Source: an uncultured Clostridia bacterium (GTDB lineage Bacteria > Bacillota > Clostridia > Christensenellales > Aristaeellaceae). Taken from it: 43,202 nucleotides of DNA. Shown here in pieces: positions 25,001 through 32,694 of this stretch. How positions within the stretch are numbered: the first letter of the stretch is position 1; each line of letters starts with the position of its first letter. The stretch covers positions 1 to 43,202 of the forward strand of contig CAKUFI010000017.1 in the NCBI GenBank assembly GCA_934647305.1. Reading direction: 5' to 3'. Under the pieces are notes generated by a model. It searched no databases. It saw only the letters and a list, made by a program, of their open reading frames with translations, and had not been told where the DNA came from. Position numbers and translations under genes: made by a program.

Positions 25001-26061
25001 ACCTGATGGAAAGCGGCGCGATCAGCTACATCGTCTACACCGGCGCGCTGATGGACGCGACCGTGGACGACTATCTGGCGCTCGAGCGGCGCTCCCTGCA
25101 GCTCTCGATTCCCTGCCTGACCTCGCTGGACACCGCCAACGCGCTGGCCGACACCATTTGCAGCCGCTTCACCCAGGAAAATACCGAGCTGGTGGACGTC
25201 AACCACCTGCGCCACACCCGCGAGAAGCTGCGCTTCGCCAAGATGCAGGCCACCGGCGACGACTACATCTTCATTGAGAACTTCGACGGGCGCATCACCT
25301 GCCCCGAGTCGCTGTGCATGACCCTGTGCGACCGGCACAGGGGCGTGGGCGGCTTCGGCATCGTGCTGATGGAGTATTCCGCTCAGGCCGACGCGAGGAT
25401 GCGCGTCTTCAATCAGGACGGCTCCGAGGGCAGGATGGCCGGCAACTGCATCCGCTCGATGGCCAAGTACCTGTACGACCACAGCATCGTCCGCAAGGAG
25501 CGCATGACCATCGAGACGGCCAGCGGCGTGAAGCGCGTGCGCGTGTACACCATGCGCGGCGAGGTCACCTCGGCCACCGTGGACATGGGCCAGGCCGTGC
25601 TGGACGCGGCGCTCATCCCCTGCACGCTGCCCGGCGAGCGCGTCGTTGACCGGCCGGTCGAGATCGGCGGCCAGAGCTACCGCGTCACCTGCGTCAACAT
25701 GGGCAACCCGCACTGCGTGGTCTTCTGCGACCGGATCGACCTGGTGAACCTGACCGAAATCGGCCCGCAGTTCGAAAACGCACCCCTTTTCCCCGAGCGC
25801 GTCAACACCGAGTTCGTGCGTGTGGTCAACCCCACCACCCTCAAGATGCGCGTCTATGAGCGCGGCAACGGCGAAACCTCCGCCTGCGGCACCGGTGCGT
25901 GCGCGGCAGTTGTCGCCGCCATCGAAAACGGGCTGTGCAGGCCCGATACCGACGTCACCGTCAAGGTTCCCGGCGGCGACCTCATCGTCCACTGCTCCGA
26001 CAAGGGCGTGACCCTCACCGGCCGCACCGCGCTGGTCTACGAGGGCCTGGCGACGTATTAA
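22042..26061 (+). CDS. carB: CarB-DapF fusion: carbamoyl-phosphate synthase large subunit with C-terminal epimerase-like domain
   Basis: 1339 residues in one frame. Residues 1 to about 1060 are a full CarB: two ATP-grasp halves (RPAFTLGGAGGGVAYT and RPSYVIGGQNMKIVHD), the linking oligomerisation domain, and the allosteric MGS-like domain ending near LVDVNHLRHTRE. From about residue 1062 (KLRFAKMQATGDDYIFIENF) to the end it is a complete diaminopimelate-epimerase fold: FNQDGSEGRM, MGNPHC, RVNTEFVRV, YERGNGETSACGTGA. The second catalytic Cys is present (C1282). At the first, the usual CGN reads A1133-G-N and a Cys appears at 1136; the early GND motif reads GDD. No stop, frameshift or internal start site separates the parts. 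GGGAG lies 9 bp before the ATG inside carA. The epimerase substrate is uncertain. Confidence 0.93.
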   Translation: MPRNEDIRKVLVIGSGPIVIGQAAEFDYAGAQACRVLREAGVNVVLVNSNPATIMTDRALADEIYLEPLTAETVRRIIEKERPDSLLAGLGGQTGLTLSMQLYHEGFLQRMGVRLIGTNVDAIDKAEDRELFKEAMQAIGQPTIPSDIACDVETALRVAERIGYPVIVRPAFTLGGAGGGVAYTPEELRQVAKGGLDASPITQILVERYIYGWKEIEFETMRDGAGNVIAVCSMENFDPVGVHTGDSIVVAPALTLSDREYQMLRSASLDIISALGIVGGCNCQFALNPDSFEYAVIEVNPRVSRSSALASKATGYPIAKITTKIALGYTLDEIKNDITGKTCACFEPALDYVVVKFPKWPFDKFPGASRQLGTQMKATGEVMAIGQCFEEALMKAVRGAEISLDSLNASPLDDAPLETRLTRMDDRRLFTLFEALKAGYTPEQLHDLTKIDCWFLYKLLRLAEFEKSFSGDADYQQAKKLGYTDQTLQKLFGYTPRAGLPASYKMVDTCGAEFDAETPYFYSCHDRECESRAWQRSGKPVVVVLGSGPIRIGQGIEFDYSSVHSVWTLKEMGYEVVIVNNNPETVSTDYDTADRLYFEPLTPEDVMNILQVEKPIGVVVAFGGQTAIKLTGYLDRMGVRILGTSAEGIDLAEDRERFDALLEKIGVRRPAGRGVKTLSEALSAAEALGYPVLLRPSYVIGGQNMKIVHDAHEVEVYMRRILAQGIDNPVLVDKYMPGVELEVDVISDGTDVLIPGVMEHIERAGVHSGDSIAVYPPYNLDDRMLKKLLSCSEKLALALGTRGLVNIQYLIYRNELFVIEVNPRASRTIPYISKVTGVPMVDLASRVMLGETLDSLGYGSGLVRTPPYYAVKAPVFSFEKLSGVNAYLGPEMKSTGEVLGIGKTLEEALFKSLTAAGFRLKSAFGGQAGVLLSVDTHDQPEIVSLAKKFYDLGFTLYATEETAGTIAQLGIEVITVPGVRESRQTFDLMESGAISYIVYTGALMDATVDDYLALERRSLQLSIPCLTSLDTANALADTICSRFTQENTELVDVNHLRHTREKLRFAKMQATGDDYIFIENFDGRITCPESLCMTLCDRHRGVGGFGIVLMEYSAQADARMRVFNQDGSEGRMAGNCIRSMAKYLYDHSIVRKERMTIETASGVKRVRVYTMRGEVTSATVDMGQAVLDAALIPCTLPGERVVDRPVEIGGQSYRVTCVNMGNPHCVVFCDRIDLVNLTEIGPQFENAPLFPERVNTEFVRVVNPTTLKMRVYERGNGETSACGTGACAAVVAAIENGLCRPDTDVTVKVPGGDLIVHCSDKGVTLTGRTALVYEGLATY

Positions 26062-26292
26062 GGAACGATCGAGAGGCGGCTTTTCTGAGAAAAGCCCCTC
26101 TCGAGCTCTCTCGAAAAGCACTTTGATCCACGAAACATATTTTATCGAAGAAATGTGGCTCTCCGAATTCAATCGTCGGTGAAAACGCGCGCTCCCCAAG
26201 CCTCTCTTGGAAAACGCATTGATTCGCGAATAATTGTCCATTGAAGAAACGTGTTTCTCCGAATACAATCCATATCTCCCACAAACCACAAA

Positions 26293-26327
26293 GACCCTGA
26301 GGGCTTCAATCTATGGCCCTCAGGGTC
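26293..26327 (+). repeat. Long-loop hairpin (module A), copy 8
   Basis: Perfect 12-bp arms GACCCTGAGGGC, loop TTCAATCTATG. The arm sequence is unique in the window. Confidence 0.85.
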
Positions 26328-26381
26328 GTCTATAGAGGCGGGAAGCGTTATGGGATGCTGCGTTGTTCTATCTCCCGCGAA

Positions 26382-26416
26382 GAATTCGCCCGCTCTGATT
26401 TATGGCGGGCGGATTC
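26382..26416 (+). repeat. Long-loop hairpin (module A), copy 9
   Basis: 12-bp arms GAATTCGCCCGC with one G-T pair, loop TCTGATTTATG. The arm sequence is unique in the window. Confidence 0.8.
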
Positions 26417-26458
26417 GTGTTCAAGTCGGCGGCAGCAGCTGGCCGTCGGCACTGCCGA

Positions 26459-28069
26459 CTATTCGCCGAGGGTGCCGTCGAAGTACTTCTGGTTCCACTC
26501 GATGTAGTAGTCGTAGCCGTAGTTGCTCAGCTCGCTGAGGTAGGCTTCCCAGGACGCGTCGGTCACGCCCTGCTGCACGGCCTCGGCCGCGAAGGCCTTG
26601 ATGTAGGTAGCCATGCCGTCGGTCGCGAAGTCCAGCTCCTCCTGGATATCGGCGGGCACGATGGCCTTGGACTGATACTGCTCCACGAAGTAGGGAGCGG
26701 TCAGGTTCATGGCGATGGCGCGCACGGCGGTGGAGTTGGTGGGGTCGTTCTCGATGTCGGGGGAGATGGCGTTCTTGACCAGCGGGTGGTTGTTGACCGT
26801 GCCGGGGGTCGCCGCGAAGGAGGAGGTGCCGATCAGGCCGGCCATGCTCTCGTCATAGCCGAACTTCTTCAGGTCGTCCACGGTGGGAGTATGGGCATAG
26901 TACACGCCGTCGTCGCCCTTCTTGTAGATCAGGCCGTCCTCGCCGCGGTTGACGAACATGGCGTAGTCCTGGTCATGGGACAGGAAATCCCACCAGCGCA
27001 GGGCTTCCTTCTGATACTGGGAATTCGCCGCGATGACGAAGTTGTTGCGGTTGGCGCGCATGGGGTTGCCGCGGCCGACGCGGGGAGTCACGCCGTTGGC
27101 AGACACGGGCGCCATGGCGACGTACTGCTGCTGGTTGTCAAAGGCGGTGATGTAGGTGTAGGGCGCCCAGCCGTAGAACATACCGACCTTCATGCTGTCC
27201 AGATCGGAGGTGTACTGGTCGTTGGCCATGGTCAGGCCTTCCAGGTTGATCAGGCCCTCCTGACTCCACTGGTACATGGTCTCCAGATAGTTGCGGTACT
27301 CGTCGGTGGTGACCAGAGGAGTGACCTTGCCGTCAATGATGTCGTACCAGGTCTCGTTGTTCAGCGCCAGGCCGAAGTAGGTGGCCAGGTTGGTCAGATG
27401 ACCGGCATAGTGCGCCTCGCAGAAATCGAAGGGGATTTCGTTGGTGGCGTCGCCGTCGCCGTCCATGTCGTTGTCGCGGAAGGCAACCAGCACGTCGTGC
27501 AGCTCGTCCAGGGTGGTGGGCACTTCCTTGCCAACCTTCTCCAGCCAGGTCTTGTTGATGAAGGGCAGGCCGTTGACGGAGTTGTTGTAGGAGTAGGCGT
27601 AGTCGCCCATCAGGCTGTAGATGTGGCCGTCCGGATAGGTCAGGTACTCGCGCCAGCCGTCGATCTCAGCCTCATAGTAGGCGTAGACGTTGGGGCAGTA
27701 GGTCTCGATCAGGTCGTCCAGCACCAGGAACATGGAGCTGTTCTGCACCATCAGGGAGTCGTTGAGCAGGCCCATGAAGGCGTCGGGCATGTCGCCGGCC
27801 AGCATGACGGCCAGGCGCTCGGAGGCGTCGCTGGAGACCTCGATCCAGTTGATGTGGATGTTGGTCTGCTCCTCCGCGTCGATGGCGAAGTGCTTGTCGT
27901 TGTAGGTCGCGGAGGTGTCGTTGGGATGACGGTTCACGGCGACGGTCATTTCGATCTTGTCGTTGACGATGGGCAGGCCGGTTTCGTTGAAGTTGCCTTC
28001 GGCGAAGGCCGCGCCGCTCAGGGCCAGCATCAGCGCCAGCGCCAGGGCCAGGATTCGGGTCATGTTCAT
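26459..28069 (-). CDS. Oligosaccharide ABC transporter, substrate-binding protein (LplA/YtcQ type)
   Basis: 536 residues, the size of the large LplA-type family 1 binding proteins. A signal peptide (MTRILALALALMLALSGAA, cleavage after AFA, before EGN) has no lipobox Cys. The mature region includes WIEVSSDASERLAVMLAGD, SMLGLLND-like AFMGLLNDSLM, and late motifs typical of the group (RANRNNFVIAANSQYQKEA, WWDFLSHDQDYAMFVNRGEDG; cited in part). ATG at 28067-28069 with AAAGGTGG 8 bp upstream; a GTG at 28081 is less likely. It is the last gene of the M14-permease operon, and its stop is immediately followed by a repeat hairpin. Confidence 0.9.
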   Translation of the reverse strand: MNMTRILALALALMLALSGAAFAEGNFNETGLPIVNDKIEMTVAVNRHPNDTSATYNDKHFAIDAEEQTNIHINWIEVSSDASERLAVMLAGDMPDAFMGLLNDSLMVQNSSMFLVLDDLIETYCPNVYAYYEAEIDGWREYLTYPDGHIYSLMGDYAYSYNNSVNGLPFINKTWLEKVGKEVPTTLDELHDVLVAFRDNDMDGDGDATNEIPFDFCEAHYAGHLTNLATYFGLALNNETWYDIIDGKVTPLVTTDEYRNYLETMYQWSQEGLINLEGLTMANDQYTSDLDSMKVGMFYGWAPYTYITAFDNQQQYVAMAPVSANGVTPRVGRGNPMRANRNNFVIAANSQYQKEALRWWDFLSHDQDYAMFVNRGEDGLIYKKGDDGVYYAHTPTVDDLKKFGYDESMAGLIGTSSFAATPGTVNNHPLVKNAISPDIENDPTNSTAVRAIAMNLTAPYFVEQYQSKAIVPADIQEELDFATDGMATYIKAFAAEAVQQGVTDASWEAYLSELSNYGYDYYIEWNQKYFDGTLGE

Positions 28070-28130
28070 AGTAGGTTCCACCTTTCTTTTATTTCCAGGG
28101 GGATTTCCCCCAGGATTCGGAGTCCGCCGA

Positions 28131-29024
28131 TCAGCCCTTGATCGAGCCGATCATCACGCCCTTGACGAAGTACTTCTGCAGGAAGGGGTACATGCACATG
28201 ATCGGGGCGGTCGCCACCACGATCACGGCGTACTTGACCACCTGCGCCATGCGCTTGAAGTCGCTGGCCAGCTCGCCGTCCGCCACCTCGTTGTTCTCCT
28301 GAGAGAGCAGCAGCTCGCGGATGAACAGGGTCAGGGGCTTTTTCGCGTTGGAGTTGATGTAGATCAGGGCATTAAAATAGCTGTTCCAGTAGCCCACGGC
28401 CAGGTACAGCGCGATGACCGCGATGATGGCCGAGGACAGCGGCAGCGCGAACTGGAAGAAGAAGCGCGTGTTGGTGCAGCCGTCGATGAAGGCGGCCTCC
28501 TGAAGCTCGGTGGGCAGGTTGCTCTGGAAGAAGGTGCGGATCAGGATGATGTTGTACACCGACACGCTGCCCAGGATGATCATCAGCGCGCGGGTGTCCA
28601 CCAGCCCCATGTTCTTGATGGTGATGTAGGTGGGGATCAGGCCGCCGCCGAAGTACATCGTGAACACCATCAGCGCCATGAGCACCTTGCGGCCGGGCAG
28701 GTCGTTTCGGGAGAGCGAATAGCCGGCCAGCAGGCTCACGAACAGGCCCAGTATCGTGCCGCCGACCGTGTAAATCAGCGTGTTTTTGTAGCCGGTCAGT
28801 ATGCGCACGTCCGAGAACACGAACTTGTAGCCCAGCAGGTGGAAGCCCTCCGGCCACAGCATCAGCTTGCCCGAGTTGACCACCGTCGCGTTCGAGAACG
28901 AGGCGATCAGCACGAAGTAGACCGGATAGGCGCACAGGATCAGGGAAATCGACAGAAACACATACAGAAAGACGTTCAGCACGCGATCCTGCCGGCACAG
29001 ATGAATCGAGTTTCTTCTCGCCAT
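28131..29024 (-). CDS. Oligosaccharide ABC transporter, permease (LplC/YtcP type)
   Basis: 297 residues with six helices of a CUT1-type inner-membrane permease. N-terminal FLSISLILCAYPVYFVLIAS and KNTLIYTVGGTILGLFVSLLAGYSLSRNDLPGR (cited in part) lead to the docking loop EAAFIDGCTNTRFFFQFALP, with the EAA motif followed by DG. The C-terminus QKYFVKGVMIGSIKG is very typical of the LplC/YtcP branch. The start codon is preceded by AAGGAGG, which includes the stop codon of the upstream permease gene. Confidence 0.94.
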   Translation of the reverse strand: MARRNSIHLCRQDRVLNVFLYVFLSISLILCAYPVYFVLIASFSNATVVNSGKLMLWPEGFHLLGYKFVFSDVRILTGYKNTLIYTVGGTILGLFVSLLAGYSLSRNDLPGRKVLMALMVFTMYFGGGLIPTYITIKNMGLVDTRALMIILGSVSVYNIILIRTFFQSNLPTELQEAAFIDGCTNTRFFFQFALPLSSAIIAVIALYLAVGYWNSYFNALIYINSNAKKPLTLFIRELLLSQENNEVADGELASDFKRMAQVVKYAVIVVATAPIMCMYPFLQKYFVKGVMIGSIKG

Positions 29025-29037
29025 TTGTTTCCCCTCC

Positions 29038-29988
29038 TTACCACAGACTGGTCTCGCCCAGGCGCTTGCAGATCTCGTTGACCAGCGTCAGGAAGACGAA
29101 GTTGATTACGTTGTTGAACAGGCCCACGGCCGCGGAATAGCTGTACTTGGTGCTCTGCATGCCCTGCTTGTAGGTGTAGGTCGCGATGACCTCGGACACG
29201 CTGGAGTTCAGGCTGTTCTGCATCAGGTAAACCTTCTCGAAGCCGACCGACATGATCGAGCCGCTGCGCATGATGAGCAGGATAATCATCGTGGGCATGA
29301 TGCCGGGCAGGTCGACATGCAGTATCCGCTGCAGCTTGGTCGCGCCGTCGATCATGGCCGCCTCGTGCAGCTCGGGCGAAATGCCGGTCAGCGCGGCCAT
29401 GTAGATGATCGAGCCCCAGCCCGCGCCCTGCCACACACCTGACCAGACGTACAGGTGTATGAAGTACTTGGGCGTGCCCATGAAGTTGACGCGCGTGCCG
29501 GTGATGGCCTCCACCATCGTGTTGATGAAGCCGGAATTATAGGAGAAGAAGCAGCTGATCATGCCCACGATGACCACCGTCGAAATGAAGTGCGGCAGGT
29601 AGGTCACCGTCTGCACGGTCTTCTTGAAGCCGACCGAGGGCACGTTGTGCAGCATCAGCGCCAGCAGGATCGGGAACGGGAACCCGGCGACCAGGCTGTA
29701 CAGGCTGATCTTGATCGTGTTGCCCAGAATCAGGCCGAAGTTCTTGGCCTTGAAGAAGTAGTTGAACCACTTCAGGCCCACCCATTTGCTGCCGGTGATG
29801 CCGTCGGCAAAGGTGAAGTTCCGAAAGGCAATCTGTATGCCGTACATGGGCGCGTAGTTGAACAGTATCAGATAGATGACCGCCGGCAGCAGAAAGACAT
29901 ACAGCGCGATGTTTCTGCGGGCCAGCTTCAGGTTGCTGTGCATGATCTGCCTGCGCGAATAGTGTTGAGTCAGCTGCTTTGCGCTCAT
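29038..29988 (-). CDS. Oligosaccharide ABC transporter, permease (LplB type)
   Basis: About 316 residues with six helices. It shows the LplB-type start YVFLLPAVIYLILFNYAPMYG, GLKWFNYFF, and the docking loop LHEAAMIDGATKLQRILHVD; the end segment is CKRLGETSLW. Two start codons are possible: ATG 29992-29994, which overlaps the M14 stop as ATGA but sits 1 bp from the ribosome site, and ATG 29986-29988 with GGAG 7 bp upstream. I use the latter. Translation is coupled to the upstream gene. Confidence 0.94.
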   Translation of the reverse strand: MSAKQLTQHYSRRQIMHSNLKLARRNIALYVFLLPAVIYLILFNYAPMYGIQIAFRNFTFADGITGSKWVGLKWFNYFFKAKNFGLILGNTIKISLYSLVAGFPFPILLALMLHNVPSVGFKKTVQTVTYLPHFISTVVIVGMISCFFSYNSGFINTMVEAITGTRVNFMGTPKYFIHLYVWSGVWQGAGWGSIIYMAALTGISPELHEAAMIDGATKLQRILHVDLPGIMPTMIILLIMRSGSIMSVGFEKVYLMQNSLNSSVSEVIATYTYKQGMQSTKYSYSAAVGLFNNVINFVFLTLVNEICKRLGETSLW

Positions 29989-29990
29989 GC

Positions 29991-31061
29991 TCATACTCCT
30001 TCCTTCCAGGCCGCGCGCAGCGCTCTGGCCACGCACCGCCCGTATTCCACAAGGTTTTCCTGTGTTGCCATGTTATCCGGGGTTCCGAAGTAGGCGGTCT
30101 CGAGCGACAGGCACAGCCGCACGCCCTCGCGGTGCGAGAAGAAGCCCGTGCTGGAGCGCCGCATCACCTCGTCCCGGTTCCACTCGACGTTCGCGTCCAT
30201 GTCGTTGACTGTGCGATACTGGAAGGAGGCGGGGTCTCGCCGGGTTTCCTCCTCCAGCAGCTCGCCGAAGCGAACCTGCGCCGGACGGAGATCCAGGTTC
30301 TTGCGCACCTCGAAGGTCACGTCGTTCCGGCCGCCCAGATGCCAGGGCGAGTGCAGGTCGAGCATGTAGACGATGTGATATGCCTCCGCCAGCGCCTTGA
30401 CCGCCCGAACCGACGCGTAGATCGGCTCGTCTGCGTAGTCGCGGTTGTGATCGTGCGGGGCGCGGCTCTTGCCCTGGTCGCCGGCCATCACGCCGTCCAT
30501 ATCCATGAAGGGCACGGCCAGCACCTTCACGCCCTCGATCGGCCGCTCGGACAGCTCGCTCAGGATTCCCTCCATCACGTAGGTGCCGGTCGATTCGCAG
30601 CAGTGATGTCTGCTGGTGAACAGGAAGACGTCCTCGCCCTCGCCCAGCGTAACCAGCGGCTGCCTGACGCCCTTTTCGCTCAGGCACAGCGTGCTCACTG
30701 GCAGCTTTCTTTCCTTCGCAAAGCGCTCGAAGCGCTCGACCGGGTAGCGCAGGTCGTGGCAGAAATACACGTCGTCCTCGTCCGGGCCGAAGGCGTAGGT
30801 GAACGCGCATCGATCCTCGCTCACCTCTCCGCCCCACGCCCATTTCATCAGATCGTGGCTGACCGCCGCGCCGAAGTAGCCAATCCATGCCTTGGGGGAA
30901 AAGTCAAACGTGACCGTCCGTCCCGCCGCGCCCTTCACGCGGAAGGCCCAGTAAAACCAGTCCTCCGCCGTGTCGCGGAGCTCGTTTTCAAGAAACACAT
31001 GGTCTTTGTCCACTCGAATCAGGCGAATGTTCCCGCCCGGAAAATCCTTTGTAATTTCCAT
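29991..31061 (-). CDS. M14-like zinc carboxypeptidase/deacylase
   Basis: 356 residues without a signal peptide. Residues 1 to about 110 are a beta-rich N-terminal domain, followed by a metallocarboxypeptidase-like fold. Zinc ligands are probably in SRHHCCESTG (His about 152, Glu about 156) and LDLHSPWH (His about 237); DHNRDY near 205 and SLETAYFG near 330 match the substrate-binding and catalytic Glu positions. The layout resembles cytosolic carboxypeptidase-like M14 members. Its place at the head of a sugar-transporter operon suggests it trims an amino-acid or acyl decoration from an imported compound; that is inference. It is preceded by the tandem-site promoter at 31121-31184. Confidence 0.75.
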   Translation of the reverse strand: MEITKDFPGGNIRLIRVDKDHVFLENELRDTAEDWFYWAFRVKGAAGRTVTFDFSPKAWIGYFGAAVSHDLMKWAWGGEVSEDRCAFTYAFGPDEDDVYFCHDLRYPVERFERFAKERKLPVSTLCLSEKGVRQPLVTLGEGEDVFLFTSRHHCCESTGTYVMEGILSELSERPIEGVKVLAVPFMDMDGVMAGDQGKSRAPHDHNRDYADEPIYASVRAVKALAEAYHIVYMLDLHSPWHLGGRNDVTFEVRKNLDLRPAQVRFGELLEEETRRDPASFQYRTVNDMDANVEWNRDEVMRRSSTGFFSHREGVRLCLSLETAYFGTPDNMATQENLVEYGRCVARALRAAWKEGV

Positions 31062-31120
31062 CGCTTCGTCCCCCTTTTTCAGTTTCCGTCGGAAACGACC
31101 CTTTGCGCCGCCTTCACCTT

Positions 31121-31184
31121 ATTATAAACTGCGCAAAACCGCATTTCCATGAGAAATATCGTCTTCTTGCTGGATAATGTTGAC
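31121..31184 (-). promoter_or_regulatory. M14-lpl operon promoter with tandem AraC-type half-sites
   Basis: On the minus strand: distal half-site 31184-31168 (starts GTCAACATTATCCAG), proximal half-site 31163-31147 (GACGATATTTCTCATGG), exactly 21 bp apart. A -35 TGGAAA (31149-31144) shares its TGG with the proximal site; then 17 bp and TATAAT (31126-31121). The same geometry is found at 36086-36149 and 37602-37665. Confidence 0.7.
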
Positions 31185-31198
31185 TTTTCAAGAGCGAT

Positions 31199-32479
31199 CT
31201 AGCGGATAATGTCCTGAATATCCGCAGCCGGAACCTGCTTGGGATCCACCCCGCGCGCGCTCGCCAGCGCCGCCGCGACGCCCGCCGCCTCGCCCATCGC
31301 CACGCACATCGGCATCACGCGGTAGTTCGAGTGCGCCATGTGGGTGCCGGAGATGTTCCTGCCGGCCAGCAGCAGTCCGTCCACGCCGTCGGGCAGCAGG
31401 CAGCGATAGGGGATTTCATAGGCGTTGTCTCTGGGGAATTTTTTCTGCACGCCGGTCGCGTCCAGACTGGCGCCGGTCAGGTTGTGTACGTCGAAGTTGA
31501 ACCTCGCCTCGCGCACCACCCAGTCCTCAAAGTGCGCGCAGGAGAGGATGTCCTCCCCGGTCAGGGTGTACAGGCCCTTGAAGTGCCGGGTCTCGCGCAC
31601 GCCGAGCAGCGAGGCGCTGCTGATCAGGAAGCAGTGCTCATAGCCGGGCACGTACTCGCGCAGGAAGTCCACGATCGCGTTGAGCTGACTGCGGCAGACC
31701 ATTTCGCCCTTGGTCAGGCTGAGCGCGTCGGTGCCGTCGATCTGGATGCTGTTGGTCATGTTGACCGTCACCACGCCGGGCAGCATGTTCTTGTACAGCA
31801 GCACGTGACCTGCCGGGAAGGGCAGCAGCTTCTTGGCCAGCGCCTGCAGCTCGCCCTTGGGGGTGTCCACCGTGGTCTCGAACGAGCCGGGGAACACCGC
31901 GCGGTCGTAGTCCACGCCCGCCACCTTGAACATGATTGAAACCGGCTGCATCAGGCCGTCTTCCTCGCGGCCCTTGAAGTAGGGCACACCCGCCTTGGCG
32001 GCCAGGTCGCCGTCGCCCGTCGCGTCGATGAGCACCTTGCAGGCGATCACCTCGCGGCCGGACTTGCTCTGGGTAATCACGCCGGTCACGCGGCCGTCCT
32101 CGAGGATCACGTCGCAGGCCATCGTGTACAGGCGAACCTCCACGCCCGCCTCCTCAAGCATGTCCTGGCACAGGATCTTCATCTGCTCGGTGTCGATGGT
32201 GATCGCAGGCACCTCGTTGTGCTCTCCGCGGACGCGTTCGGTCATGCGCCCAAGCAGCTCCGCATAGAATTTGCTCTTGACCGAGCCGGTAAAGTGGCTC
32301 ATCATGCCGACGGTCGCGACGCCGCCCACCGCGTCGGCGTTCTCAACCAGTATGGTCTTCGCACCCTGACGCGCCGCGTTGATGGCTGCGGAAAAGCCCG
32401 CCGGGCCGCTGCCGGCCACCAGTACGTCGCATTCCGCCGCCACAGGAAGTTTTTTCGCAGGTTCTTCATAATATCTCAT
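31199..32479 (-). CDS. FAD-dependent oxidoreductase
   Basis: 426 residues. N-terminal Rossmann FAD motif CDVLVAGSGPAGFSAAINAA, then LVENADAVGGVATVG, a second nucleotide-contact segment LIDATGDGDLAAKAGVP, and the C-terminal FAD-binding LLLAGRNISGTHMAHSNYRV. These place it in the FAD_oxidored group (PF12831-like), often found in carbohydrate clusters of anaerobes with unknown substrate. GAGG lies about 11 bp before the ATG. It is upstream of the M14-lpl operon but separated by 137 bp containing that operon's own promoter. It lacks the tandem half-sites. Confidence 0.85.
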   Translation of the reverse strand: MRYYEEPAKKLPVAAECDVLVAGSGPAGFSAAINAARQGAKTILVENADAVGGVATVGMMSHFTGSVKSKFYAELLGRMTERVRGEHNEVPAITIDTEQMKILCQDMLEEAGVEVRLYTMACDVILEDGRVTGVITQSKSGREVIACKVLIDATGDGDLAAKAGVPYFKGREEDGLMQPVSIMFKVAGVDYDRAVFPGSFETTVDTPKGELQALAKKLLPFPAGHVLLYKNMLPGVVTVNMTNSIQIDGTDALSLTKGEMVCRSQLNAIVDFLREYVPGYEHCFLISSASLLGVRETRHFKGLYTLTGEDILSCAHFEDWVVREARFNFDVHNLTGASLDATGVQKKFPRDNAYEIPYRCLLPDGVDGLLLAGRNISGTHMAHSNYRVMPMCVAMGEAAGVAAALASARGVDPKQVPAADIQDIIR

Positions 32480-32694
32480 ATTCCATTACCTCACAATGTC
32501 TCATTTTTAATCATTGTATCACTCTTTTGCCCTGCAGACCTTCGATTTTCCGACTTAAATCTATGAAAATCCACACTAATTCAAAGATTACTGCCAAACC
32601 ACTGGCTGAATTTGGTATTTTATGGTATGATCCGATTAACGTTCAAAACGGCTTTCACAGTCCCAGACTGCGCAATTAAAGGAGGTTTGTTTTC
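32480..32694. other. Divergent intergenic region, FAD oxidoreductase and CapA-like genes
   Basis: About 215 bp, AT-rich. A TATGAT at 32626-32631 with a poor -35 17 bp upstream (TGGCTG, 32603) may serve the plus-strand gene. On the minus strand a TACAAT lies near 32510. I see no copies of the AraC-type half-site and no repeat modules here. Confidence 0.35.

Larger units (their letters stand above)
26062..26458. repeat. Convergent repeat region between carB-dapF and transporter operon
   Basis: After the carB stop comes a full module C hairpin (26068-26105) with its GCACTTTGATCCACG tail. A second tail-like copy follows (26210-26280, ACGCATTGATTCGCG and TTCTCCGAATAC). Two long-loop hairpins (26293-26327, 26382-26416) and a 3-nt-loop hairpin (26444-26458, arm GTCGGC) then serve the minus-strand gene ending at 26459. 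No gene is present. Confidence 0.8.

Noticed and set aside
23734..26289. Very long minus-strand open frame antisense to carB
   Set aside because: It mirrors the codon structure of a clear gene in GC-rich DNA, and its translation is His/Arg/Val-rich without recognisable motifs.
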